The notes beneath the pieces are model-generated. The model was not told where the DNA came from. It saw nothing but the letters and a program-made list of their open reading frames with translations, and made no database searches. A stretch of 5,791 nt of DNA from positions 1 through 5,791 of the forward strand of contig CALGZX010000051.1 of the NCBI GenBank assembly GCA_937934165.1, in the 5' to 3' direction. Position numbers and translations under genes: made by a program. The stretch comes from an uncultured Collinsella sp. GTDB lineage: Bacteria > Actinomycetota > Coriobacteriia > Coriobacteriales > Coriobacteriaceae. This document shows, in pieces, positions 1-5,640 of the stretch. Position 1 is the stretch's first letter, and each line of letters opens with the position of its first letter.

Positions 1-185
1 CCGGGCAGCACCTCGAGTTCCTCAACCTGCACGGCATGGAGTACCGGATGGCTCAGCTGCGCCAACCGTTCCTCAACCAACGCTTTGATATAGCGCTCAA
101 TCTCGTCCTCATACGCACCCGGGTCTGAGCTGTCGATCCGCACGAGTCCTTGCGTAAGCCGCCAAGCAAAATCTGTATCAACCAT
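1..185 (-). CDS. N-terminal part of an M20-family metallopeptidase-like protein (truncated by window edge)
   Basis: The minus strand reads open from an ATG at 185 to the window edge, giving 61 complete codons. The protein begins MVDTDFAWRLTQGLVRIDSS and continues DPGAYEDEIERYI, with an amphipathic helix (KALVEERLAQL) after it. A helix followed by L-V-x-I-x-S-x-(D/N)-P-G-x-x-E is typical of the start of M20 zinc peptidases and deacylases (ArgE/DapE/CPG2 group), which hydrolyse amide bonds of N-acyl amino acids or short peptides. The metal ligands of this family lie further on and fall outside the window, so substrate and activity cannot be judged. The start is supported by GAGG (191-194) five bases upstream of the ATG. 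The gene follows the serA terminator in the same direction and probably has its own promoter. Family assignment is from the N-terminal motif only. Confidence 0.6.
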   Translation of the reverse strand, partial: MVDTDFAWRLTQGLVRIDSSDPGAYEDEIERYIKALVEERLAQLSHPVLHAVQVEELEVLP

Positions 186-211
186 AGGCACCTCACAGAT
201 AGTTAGGTCAA

Positions 212-226
212 CATACAGATTGTATG
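212..226 (-). promoter_or_regulatory. Palindrome over a possible -10 element upstream of the M20-like gene
   Basis: CATACA-gat-TGTATG is a perfect inverted repeat with 6-base arms. On the minus strand it contains TACAAT (224-219), a good -10 hexamer, 33 bases before the ATG at 185. I find no good -35 at 16-18 bases spacing. If the promoter is real, a dimeric regulator bound here would block it. The promoter call is weak; the symmetry is directly visible. Confidence 0.3.
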
Positions 227-263
227 CCAAGAAGCGGCTCGGTGCATTTAATGGAGCGCTCAC

Positions 264-298
264 AAAAACGGGGCGCCTCTCGTGCGAAAGGCGCCCCG
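264..298 (-). terminator. Intrinsic terminator of the serC-serA operon
   Basis: A perfect 10-bp G/C-rich stem pairs 269-278 with 289-298 around a 10-base loop. Read on the minus strand, the stem is followed directly by five T residues (268-264) and then GTG, the classic Rho-independent layout. It lies about 60 bases past the serA stop codon at 361 and upstream of the M20-like gene, so it should end serine-operon transcription and insulate the next gene. Confidence 0.88.
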
Positions 299-315
299 CG
301 GGCATTCAATGTCAG

Positions 316-348
316 TGACGGGCAGGCCACATGGGGAACTGCCCGTCA
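316..348 (-). other. Perfect stem-loop in the serA 3' untranslated region
   Basis: TGACGGGCAG (316-325) is exactly complementary to CTGCCCGTCA (339-348), giving a 10-bp stem with a 13-base loop. On the minus strand it starts 12 bases after the serA stop codon, ahead of the intrinsic terminator at 264-298. It is not followed by a T run, so it is not a second canonical terminator. Possible roles are protection of the mRNA 3' end or a pause before termination; the sequence does not decide between them. Confidence 0.6.
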
Positions 349-360
349 GATCAGCCGGCG

Positions 361-1524
361 CTATTTGATTACGCGCACGCGATACATCGACGGAATCTGC
401 TTAAGCGCCTCGATCGTGCTGCTGTTCAGGTGCTCATCGGTGTCGAACATGGTGTAGGCGTTCTCGCCGGCGGACTCGTTGGTCATGCGCTGCACGTTGG
501 CGTTGTCCTTGGCCAGGATGGCCGTGATCTGGCCGATCATGTTGGGCACGTTGGCATGCAGGCAGGCAATGCGGCTCGCGGCGCGCGCCTTGCCCATGCT
601 GCAGGCGGGGTAGTTGACGCTGCGCGCGATGTTACCGTTCTCCAGGTAATCCTTGAGCTCGCTGATGGCCATGTCGGCGCAGTTGGCCTCGGCTTCGCCG
701 GTGCCGGCGCCCGAGTGCGTGGTGATAAACGTATTGGGCATCTTGACGGTCTTGGGCGTGGCAAAGTCGCAGCTAAACCAGCTGAGCTTACCCTCGCGCA
801 GGGCGGCGTCGACGGCGTCTTCGTCGATGATGGTCTCGCGCGCGTAGTTGATGAGCACGGCGTCGGGTGCCAGCAGGTTAATCTGCTCGGTGCTGATCAT
901 GCCGATGGTGTCGGCCTTGCTGGGCACGTGTACGGTGAGGTAGTCGCAGCCGCGGCAGAGATCCTCGAGCGTGCCCACACGCTGCACCTCGCGGCTCAGC
1001 ACCCACGCGTGCTCGACGGAAATGAACGGGTCGTAGCCGTAAACGTCCATGCCCAGGTCGACGCAGGCGTTGGCGACCTTGGAGCCCACGTTGCCCAGGC
1101 CGATGACGCCGATGCGCTTGCCCTTGAGCTCGCGGCCCACAAAGGCCTTCTTGGCCTTCTCGGCATCGACCTGAATCTCGGGGTCGTCGGCGTTGTCGCG
1201 CACCCAGTTCATCGATTGCACCACGCCGCGGCTCGAGAGCACCAGCATGCCTAGGACGAGCTCCTTGACGGCATTGCTATTGGCGCCGGGGGAGTTAAAG
1301 ACGACGACGCCCTTCTTGGCGTACTCTTCGACGGGGATGTTGTTGACGCCGGCGCCGCAGCGGGCGATGGCGCGGATTCCCTCGGGCAGCTCGTAGCCGT
1401 GCAGGTCGGTTGAGCGCATCAGAATGGCGTCGGCCTCTTCGGCGGTGCTCACAAATTCGTAGCCTTCGCCAAACTCGACTTTGCCGTCTTTGGTGATGTC
1501 GTCGATGGTCTTAATCTTGCGCAT
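361..1524 (-). CDS. serA: D-3-phosphoglycerate dehydrogenase (387 residues) with C-terminal ACT domain
   Basis: Cytosolic NAD-dependent oxidation of 3-phosphoglycerate to 3-phosphohydroxypyruvate, the first step of serine synthesis. The substrate domain (about 1-95 and 285-310) flanks a Rossmann domain (about 98-285) with GLGNVG at 142-147. R229 (NYARETIID) and H270 (TTHSGAG) match the family's catalytic Arg and His. The usual acidic residue in the D-V-F-x-x-E-P motif is absent: the segment reads SCDFATP (251-257), as I recall for the short SerA-like group of Bacteroides and clostridia. An ACT domain spans about 317-387. H323, N325 and N343 align, with identical spacing, with E. coli SerA serine ligands His344, Asn346 and Asn364, suggesting feedback inhibition by serine. 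The ATG is supported by AAGGAG (1536-1531) six bases upstream. It follows serC by 69 bases and ends before a strong terminator. Confidence 0.93.
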   Translation of the reverse strand: MRKIKTIDDITKDGKVEFGEGYEFVSTAEEADAILMRSTDLHGYELPEGIRAIARCGAGVNNIPVEEYAKKGVVVFNSPGANSNAVKELVLGMLVLSSRGVVQSMNWVRDNADDPEIQVDAEKAKKAFVGRELKGKRIGVIGLGNVGSKVANACVDLGMDVYGYDPFISVEHAWVLSREVQRVGTLEDLCRGCDYLTVHVPSKADTIGMISTEQINLLAPDAVLINYARETIIDEDAVDAALREGKLSWFSCDFATPKTVKMPNTFITTHSGAGTGEAEANCADMAISELKDYLENGNIARSVNYPACSMGKARAASRIACLHANVPNMIGQITAILAKDNANVQRMTNESAGENAYTMFDTDEHLNSSTIEALKQIPSMYRVRVIK

Positions 1525-1543
1525 GAAAAACTCCTTAGCTGGT

Positions 1544-1556
1544 TTGTTTAAAACAA
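1544..1556. promoter_or_regulatory. AT-rich palindrome in the serC-serA gap
   Basis: TTGTTT-A-AAACAA is a perfect 13-base odd palindrome, 8 bases upstream of the serA ribosome-binding site (1531-1536). It is strikingly AT-rich for this G/C-rich segment. It could be a protein-binding site, or simply an unstructured, A/T-rich translation-initiation region. No function is assigned. Confidence 0.25.
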
Positions 1557-1577
1557 GTGGTTTGAAATGGCTGATCG

Positions 1578-1594
1578 GCCCGCGTGCTGCGGGC
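1578..1594 (-). other. Stem-loop overlapping the serC stop codon
   Basis: GCCCGC (1578-1583) pairs perfectly with GCGGGC (1589-1594) across a 5-base loop. On the minus strand the stem begins at the last base of the serC TAG (1596-1594), inside the serC-serA transcript. No T run follows, so it should not terminate transcription. Such an intercistronic hairpin could stabilise the upstream message or give unequal expression of serC and serA; this is inference. Confidence 0.4.
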
Positions 1595-2718
1595 TAGTTA
1601 GATCGCTGGCTCAAACCGTGCTGCGCTTCGAAGTCCTTCATGTACGTGGCCAGTGCCTGCACGTCCTCCATGGTTACGGCGTTGTAGACGCTGGCGCGCA
1701 TGCCGCCGACGAGGCGATGGCCCTTGACATTTTGAATCTGGTGCTCTGCCGCGCCTGCGACAAAGGCCGCGTCGAGCTCGGCGTCGCCGGTGCGGAAGGT
1801 GATGTTGGCGATAGAGCGGCTGTCGGCCTGCGTGGTGCCATGGAACAGCTCACTTTGCTCGAGCAGGTCATAGAGCAGATTGGCCTTGGCCCAGTTGCGC
1901 TCGGCCATGGCGGCAAGTCCGCCGGTCTCCTCGACCCAGCGGAATACCTTGCCGCACACGTAGATGCCAAAGGTGTTGGGCGTGTTGAGCATGGAGCCCT
2001 TGGCGGCCTGGGTCTTAAGGTCCATGTACTGCGGCGTCTGCGCAAAGGCGGGGCCATCTGCGATGAGATCGTCGCGCACGATGACCACGGTCACGCCCGC
2101 GGCACCGGCGTTTTTTTGCGCGCCGGCGTAAATGAGCCCGTAGCGCTCAACGTTGAGCGGCTGCGACAAAAAGCAGCTCGAGACATCGGCGACCAGCGGT
2201 ACGTCGCCGCAGTTGGGCAGCTCGTGGTACATGGTGCCAAAGATGGTGTTGTTCTGGCAGATGTAGACGTAGTCGAGCCCGTCGCCTGCGGCCTCGGCGG
2301 CAATGCGCGCGTTGATGTCGGCCATGGTGGGTATGCGGTCGAAATTGGTGTCCTCGGAGCTCGCGAGCAGTACGGCCTCGCCGTACTTGGCGGCCTCCTT
2401 GTATGCCTTGTTGGCAAAGTTGCCGGTCACGATGTAGCCGGCGCGGCCGCGGCGCATGAGGTTCATGGGGATGCCCGCAAACTGCAGCGTGGCGCCGCCC
2501 TGCAAAAACAGGACGCGGTAGTTGTCGGGGATGCTTAGCAGGCGACGCAGGGTTGCCTCGGCGTCGTCGATGATCTGCTGGTACATGCTAGATCGATGAC
2601 TCATCTCGAGCACGGACATGCCGCAGCCGCGGTAGTCCATCATCTCGTCGGCGATCTCGGCGAGCACGCTTGTAGGTAGCGCGGCCGGGCCAGCTGAGAA
2701 GTTGTGCACACGTGCCAT
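1594..2718 (-). CDS. serC: Phosphoserine aminotransferase (374 residues)
   Basis: PLP-dependent class V aminotransferase that converts 3-phosphohydroxypyruvate and glutamate to O-phosphoserine and 2-oxoglutarate in the cytosol, the second step of serine synthesis. The N-terminus has the SerC signature NFSAGPAALP (6-15). MSHRSS (39-44) carries the substrate-binding Arg42. LQGGAT (72-77) lies in the cofactor phosphate site. Asp178 (VADVSS) contacts the PLP pyridine nitrogen. The cofactor Lys is K202 in YAGAQKNAG. HRLVGGMRASVYNA (334-347) matches the E. coli HRVVGGMRAS-type segment with the substrate Arg. Length agrees with the usual 360-375 residues, so the gene looks intact. The ATG at 2718 is fixed by the conserved N-terminus; a G-rich Shine-Dalgarno (AAGGGGG) lies 9 bases upstream. 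It heads the serC-serA operon, and SerC feeds on the SerA product. Confidence 0.96.
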   Translation of the reverse strand: MARVHNFSAGPAALPTSVLAEIADEMMDYRGCGMSVLEMSHRSSMYQQIIDDAEATLRRLLSIPDNYRVLFLQGGATLQFAGIPMNLMRRGRAGYIVTGNFANKAYKEAAKYGEAVLLASSEDTNFDRIPTMADINARIAAEAAGDGLDYVYICQNNTIFGTMYHELPNCGDVPLVADVSSCFLSQPLNVERYGLIYAGAQKNAGAAGVTVVIVRDDLIADGPAFAQTPQYMDLKTQAAKGSMLNTPNTFGIYVCGKVFRWVEETGGLAAMAERNWAKANLLYDLLEQSELFHGTTQADSRSIANITFRTGDAELDAAFVAGAAEHQIQNVKGHRLVGGMRASVYNAVTMEDVQALATYMKDFEAQHGLSQRSN

Positions 2719-2757
2719 CTTCTAGTTCCCCCTTGTAGTCGTTTGGACGTTCGGGAT

Positions 2758-2766
2758 ACTTTAGCA
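2758..2766 (-). promoter_or_regulatory. Possible extended -10 promoter of serC-serA
   Basis: The minus strand reads TGC-TAAAGT (2766-2758), an extended -10 (TGn) element about 40 bases before the serC ATG, leaving a leader of about 33 bases. The -35 region is poor. It overlaps GCGCC-A-GGCGC (2774-2784), an 11-base perfect palindrome that could be an operator, though such G/C symmetry is common by chance here. A promoter is expected in this 227-base gap because serC is far from the antiporter gene. Confidence 0.4.
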
Positions 2767-2853
2767 CAGTGGAGCGCCAGGCGCGACCGCATCACAGCAA
2801 AACCCGAGTGCGCCGCTATGATTTACAGGATGGTTACATGGGGGAGGGGTGCT

Positions 2854-2928
2854 TTACTCCTCAGGCAAATCCAAATCTGCGAGCGAAGGCATGAGGTTCT
2901 CTAGGCGCTTGATCTCTTCGCCGCAAAT
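2854..2928 (-). other. Small coding-like stretch between the antiporter gene and serC
   Basis: On the minus strand, just past the antiporter stop codon, a perfect AGGAGG (2940-2935) is followed after 6 bases by an open frame of 24 codons ending in TAA (2856-2854). It reads ICGEEIKRLENLMPSLADLD followed by LPEE, an acidic, helix-like sequence with G or C at about two thirds of third positions. The codon at ideal spacing is ATT, a rare start; a TTG two bases later (2926) opens a different, arginine-rich frame of 21 codons. An ATG in the first frame (codon 13) lacks a ribosome-binding site. It may be a tiny real protein, the eroded tail of a lost gene, or chance. I do not recognise the peptide. 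Confidence 0.2.
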
Positions 2929-2945
2929 TAGCTACCTCCTGGTCA

Positions 2946-4547
2946 CTACGACGCCAGCGTGGCGATGACGGCTTCGTCGCCGGCGTATATTAGGGTGTTG
3001 CCGTCGGGGATGATCGTCTGGCCGTCGCGTTTGAGCATCACGACGATAAAGGGATGCTTGCCTTGCGGCACATCGCGAAGACGCTGGCCGGCCAGGCGAC
3101 CGTGGGGCGTCACAGTGACCTCGCGCAGCGTAACTTCGGCACGCTCTTCGAACGTCGGGGCGGCCATCACCAGCAGATCGCCTTCCTCGATGACGGTATC
3201 GCCGTTGGGCAGCACCGGGTGCGCGCCGTCGCGCAGCACCAGGACCACGAGCATATCTGTGGCGCTGCCAATGTCCGCGAGCGAGCGTCCGGCAAACGGA
3301 TGTCCAGCGCCCACCTTGAGCTTTACAAACGACATGCCGTCCTCGTCGCGGTAGTCGTTAAAGGTGCGGCGCACGTCGCCGGTCGCATCGATCATATCGA
3401 GCTTCTTCGCCACCGCCGGCAGAAGCGAGCCCTGCACCACAATGCTCGACACGGCAATCACAAACACCAGGTCAAATAGGTCGTGTCCGCCGGGAACGCC
3501 GGCCACCACGGCAAAGAGACTAAAGACGACCGAAGCTGCTCCGCGCAGACCCGCCCAGCTTACGAGCGCAACCTGGCGAGGGTTCGTCCTAAACGGCGCC
3601 AGCAGCATGCCTACGGCGATGGGGCGGCTCGCAAAGAGCATAAACGCCATGAGTGCCAGGCCCGGTAGCAGCATTTGCGGCAGGCGTGCGGGTGTAACGA
3701 GCAGGCCCAGCAAAAAGAAGATGGTCATCTCTGCCATCTCGGTGAGGGTGTCAAAGAAGTGCGCCATCTCGACTTTGCCGGTGATGTCGCTGGCACCCAG
3801 CACAATGCCGGCCAGGTATACAGCCAAAAAGCCGTTGCCGCCCAGGTAGCTCGGCAGCGCGTAGGCGACGATGGCCACGGCGAACAAAAAGATGGTCTGC
3901 GCGTCCTTGGCCGTTGCGTGCGCGCGTTCAATCAGGCGGCCCGCCGCCCAGCCGATGGCAAGGCCCAGGCCCACGCCCAGGATAATCTGCTTGGCCAGCA
4001 GTGCGGGAATGTTGATGTCGCCGCCGGCCGCGAGTGTAGCGAGCACAGCGGTGAGCATGTAGGCGACGGGGTCGTTGGAGCCCGATTCGACCTCGAGCAG
4101 CGAGTCGGTGCCGCCCCTCAGCGAAAGGCTGTGCTCGCGCAGAACGCTAAAGACGCTGGCCGCGTCGGTGGACGCCACGACCGATCCCAGCAGCAGGCCG
4201 CCGATCCAGTCGAAACCCAGCACAAAGTGGGCGAATACGCCGGTGATGCCGGCAGTGATGACGACGCCGAGCGTGCTCAGCAGCACCGCGGGCACGGCGA
4301 CGGGCTTGGCGCGGTCGATATTGGTGTTAAAGCCGCCATAGAACATGATGAACAGCAGCGCCGTGCTGCAGACGGTTTCGGTGAGCGCGTAGTCGCTAAA
4401 GTCGATGTGCGCCGGGCCGTTGACGCCCAACAGCATGCCGAGCGCGATAAAGATGAGCAGGGTGGGGAAGGGGAGTTTTTTGCCGACGGGTTTGATGGTC
4501 AGGCACAAAATGATGACGAGGCCGATAAAGAGAAGGATCTGGTTCAT
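2946..4547 (-). CDS. CPA1-family K+(Na+)/H+ antiporter, NhaP2/CvrA-like, with two RCK_C domains
   Basis: A 533-residue integral membrane protein that should exchange cytoplasmic K+ or Na+ for external protons, in pH, osmotic and cation homeostasis. Residues 1 to about 385 form a dozen or so hydrophobic segments resembling E. coli CvrA/NhaP2: PTLLIFIALGMLLGVNG (28-44), GSVVASTDAASVFSVLR (121-137), LEVESGSNDPVAY (151-163) and WAGLRGAASVVFSL (331-344). The N158-D159 pair corresponds to the ion-binding ND motif of electroneutral CPA1 exchangers, and R335 lies in the conserved GLRGA. Two RCK_C (TrkA-C) domains follow, about 405-465 and 473-533, each ending in a G-D turn (EEGDLLVMA and YAGDEAVIA); they usually bind a regulatory ligand. 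The family start is matched at 4547, but the nearest AGGAG lies 12 bases upstream, longer than usual, hinting at modest translation. Ion preference cannot be read from sequence. Confidence 0.9.
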   Translation of the reverse strand: MNQILLFIGLVIILCLTIKPVGKKLPFPTLLIFIALGMLLGVNGPAHIDFSDYALTETVCSTALLFIMFYGGFNTNIDRAKPVAVPAVLLSTLGVVITAGITGVFAHFVLGFDWIGGLLLGSVVASTDAASVFSVLREHSLSLRGGTDSLLEVESGSNDPVAYMLTAVLATLAAGGDINIPALLAKQIILGVGLGLAIGWAAGRLIERAHATAKDAQTIFLFAVAIVAYALPSYLGGNGFLAVYLAGIVLGASDITGKVEMAHFFDTLTEMAEMTIFFLLGLLVTPARLPQMLLPGLALMAFMLFASRPIAVGMLLAPFRTNPRQVALVSWAGLRGAASVVFSLFAVVAGVPGGHDLFDLVFVIAVSSIVVQGSLLPAVAKKLDMIDATGDVRRTFNDYRDEDGMSFVKLKVGAGHPFAGRSLADIGSATDMLVVLVLRDGAHPVLPNGDTVIEEGDLLVMAAPTFEERAEVTLREVTVTPHGRLAGQRLRDVPQGKHPFIVVMLKRDGQTIIPDGNTLIYAGDEAVIATLAS

Positions 4548-4661
4548 GGATGGTGTCCGCTCCTGGGTGGTTGGCGTGGCACGGTCAGTTGCCTGCGGTT
4601 ATTTGTACCCAAAGATGGTGGGTTTATGGGGTTGGATTGCGGGCGTGCGCGATATCGTCAT

Positions 4662-4676
4662 AGACGGCTGCCGTCT
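4662..4676. promoter_or_regulatory. 15-base palindrome in the divergent intergenic region
   Basis: AGACGGC-T-GCCGTCT is a perfect odd palindrome with 7-base arms, between the divergent antiporter and phosphatase genes. It is 21 bases upstream of the plus-strand -35 element and about 115 bases upstream of the antiporter start. Position and symmetry suit a dimeric transcription factor acting on one or both genes. Only three T residues follow, so it is a poor terminator on either strand. Confidence 0.4.
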
Positions 4677-4696
4677 TTGCCTCTGCTCGGAAACCC

Positions 4697-4725
4697 TTTC
4701 CAGCTTTATTGCAACGGAGTACAAT
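4697..4725 (+). promoter_or_regulatory. Promoter of the metallophosphatase gene
   Basis: TTTCCA (4697-4702) is spaced 17 bases from TACAAT (4720-4725). The -10 matches the SigA-type consensus at 5 of 6 positions and the -35 at 4 of 6. Transcription would start near 4732, giving a leader of about 69 bases that contains the palindrome at 4740-4750 and the hairpin at 4758-4782. Confidence 0.55.
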
Positions 4726-4739
4726 GGGTAACGTTTAAG

Positions 4740-4750
4740 TTCAACTTGAA
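4740..4750. promoter_or_regulatory. Short palindrome just after the predicted transcription start
   Basis: TTCAA-C-TTGAA is an 11-base perfect odd palindrome in an AT-rich patch, beginning about 8 bases after the predicted start of the phosphatase transcript. That is a common place for a repressor site, but 5-base arms are weak evidence. Confidence 0.25.
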
Positions 4751-4757
4751 GTTTTAG

Positions 4758-4782
4758 TTGCGGCACCGGGCTTCGGCCGCAA
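4758..4782 (+). other. 5'-UTR hairpin close to the phosphatase ribosome-binding site
   Basis: TTGCGGC (4758-4764) pairs perfectly with GCCGCAA (4776-4782) around an 11-base loop. The 3' arm ends 3 bases before the AAGGAG Shine-Dalgarno (4786-4791), so the fold could influence ribosome access or mRNA stability. No T run follows, so it is not a terminator. It is too small to match a riboswitch class I know. Confidence 0.5.
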
Positions 4783-4800
4783 TGCAAGGAGAGGCGTACC

Positions 4801-5640
4801 ATGGCGATCTATGTGACATCTGATGCTCACGGGCACGTGCGTGCGCTTGACGAGGCCCTGTCTAAGATCTCGTTGACTTCCGACGACACGCTGTACGTGC
4901 TGGGCGACATGATCGATCGCGGGCCCGATCCGGTCGGCGTTATTAAGCTCGTGCGCTCGCTGCCCAACGCCCGCGTGCTCAAGGGTAATCACGAGCAGAT
5001 CATGCTCGATGCCATCGTTGGCCAGGATCCGCTCGATGCCGAGACCTGGGATATCAACGGTGGCTGGACGACGCGCGAGCAGCTCAACGACATGGAATAT
5101 GAGGCATACGAGGAACTCGTGCGATGGATGGCCGCGCTGCCGCTCTACGCGGTGGTCGAGACCGAGGAGCGCCCGTATCTGCTGGTACATGCTGGAATCG
5201 AGATGAAGGCGGCGCGCGCGTTTTTGCTTGAGCATGGCGTCGATTGTGCCGATGGCGTCGGAGCGGTGGATGCCGATCGCGAGCTGCTGCAGCAGATGCT
5301 CGCGGTGCAGTCGTCCGATGACCTGCTATGGATTCGTCACGGCTATTGGGATGTGCCGACCGGGCTGCTTTCTGCCGAGGGCAAGGGCCCGGTCGTGGTG
5401 AGCGGCCACACGCCCACGGTATCGCTTGGGCGCTATTGCGAGGTCGGTGGTCTGGCGGGGCTCGATGAGGAATCGGGACGCGGGCAGATCGTGCGCTTGG
5501 GCGGCGAGGACACTGCCGGTGTGCCCGATCGCATCGACATCGACTGCGCCGCCGCCACCGGCTCCGAGTTTGGCCGCGTGGGCATCCTGCGCCTGGACGA
5601 CGGGGCGGAGTTCTACGCGAACATCAACCCGGGCGAATAA
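4801..5640 (+). CDS. PPP-type calcineurin-like metallophosphatase
   Basis: A 279-residue, probably cytosolic phosphoesterase with the full two-metal motif set in order: D8-A-H10, GDMIDRGPD (35-43, ligands D36 and D39 with R40), GNHE (62-65), LLVHAG (128-133, H130) and SGHTP (201-205, H203), then the closing strand DRIDIDCAA (243-251). GD-x-x-DRG with GNHE is the signature of the PPP superfamily, which in bacteria includes Ser/Thr (and Tyr) protein phosphatases of the PrpA/PrpB/PrpE type and ApaH-like dinucleoside polyphosphate hydrolases; sequence alone does not choose. Between GNHE and H130, a helical insert (about 80-112, rich in W, E and Y) probably shapes substrate choice. No signal peptide or membrane segment is evident. 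AAGGAG sits 9 bases before the ATG, and the first metal ligands at residues 8 and 10 support this start. It stands alone, divergent from the antiporter gene. Confidence 0.88.
   Translation: MAIYVTSDAHGHVRALDEALSKISLTSDDTLYVLGDMIDRGPDPVGVIKLVRSLPNARVLKGNHEQIMLDAIVGQDPLDAETWDINGGWTTREQLNDMEYEAYEELVRWMAALPLYAVVETEERPYLLVHAGIEMKAARAFLLEHGVDCADGVGAVDADRELLQQMLAVQSSDDLLWIRHGYWDVPTGLLSAEGKGPVVVSGHTPTVSLGRYCEVGGLAGLDEESGRGQIVRLGGEDTAGVPDRIDIDCAAATGSEFGRVGILRLDDGAEFYANINPGE

Noticed and set aside
224..457. Plus-strand open frame of 77 codons
   Set aside because: It runs straight through the perfect terminator and the second hairpin and into serA; no Shine-Dalgarno and no protein-like pattern.
331..1254. 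Long plus-strand open frame (307 codons) antisense to serA
   Set aside because: It is a G/C-bias shadow of serA, rich in Ala, Val, Gly and His, with no recognisable motif or ribosome-binding site; the serA frame has clear family motifs.
1567..2538. Long plus-strand open frame (323 codons) antisense to serC
   Set aside because: Same shadow effect; the composition is repetitive Gly, Val, Ala and His, and the opposite strand encodes an intact SerC.
2780..2814. GGCGC and GCGCC arms as a terminator for the antiporter transcript
   Set aside because: Only 5 bp with a 25-base loop and no T run; expected by chance in G/C-rich sequence.
3675..4757. Plus-strand open frame (360 codons) antisense to the antiporter and running into the divergent gap
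   Set aside because: Highly polar sequence (Gln, Gly, Asp, His, Arg) typical of the antisense of a membrane-protein gene; it crosses the mapped control region and lacks a ribosome site.
4741..5235. Minus-strand open frame of 164 codons under the phosphatase gene
   Set aside because: Antisense shadow of a well-supported phosphatase gene and its leader.
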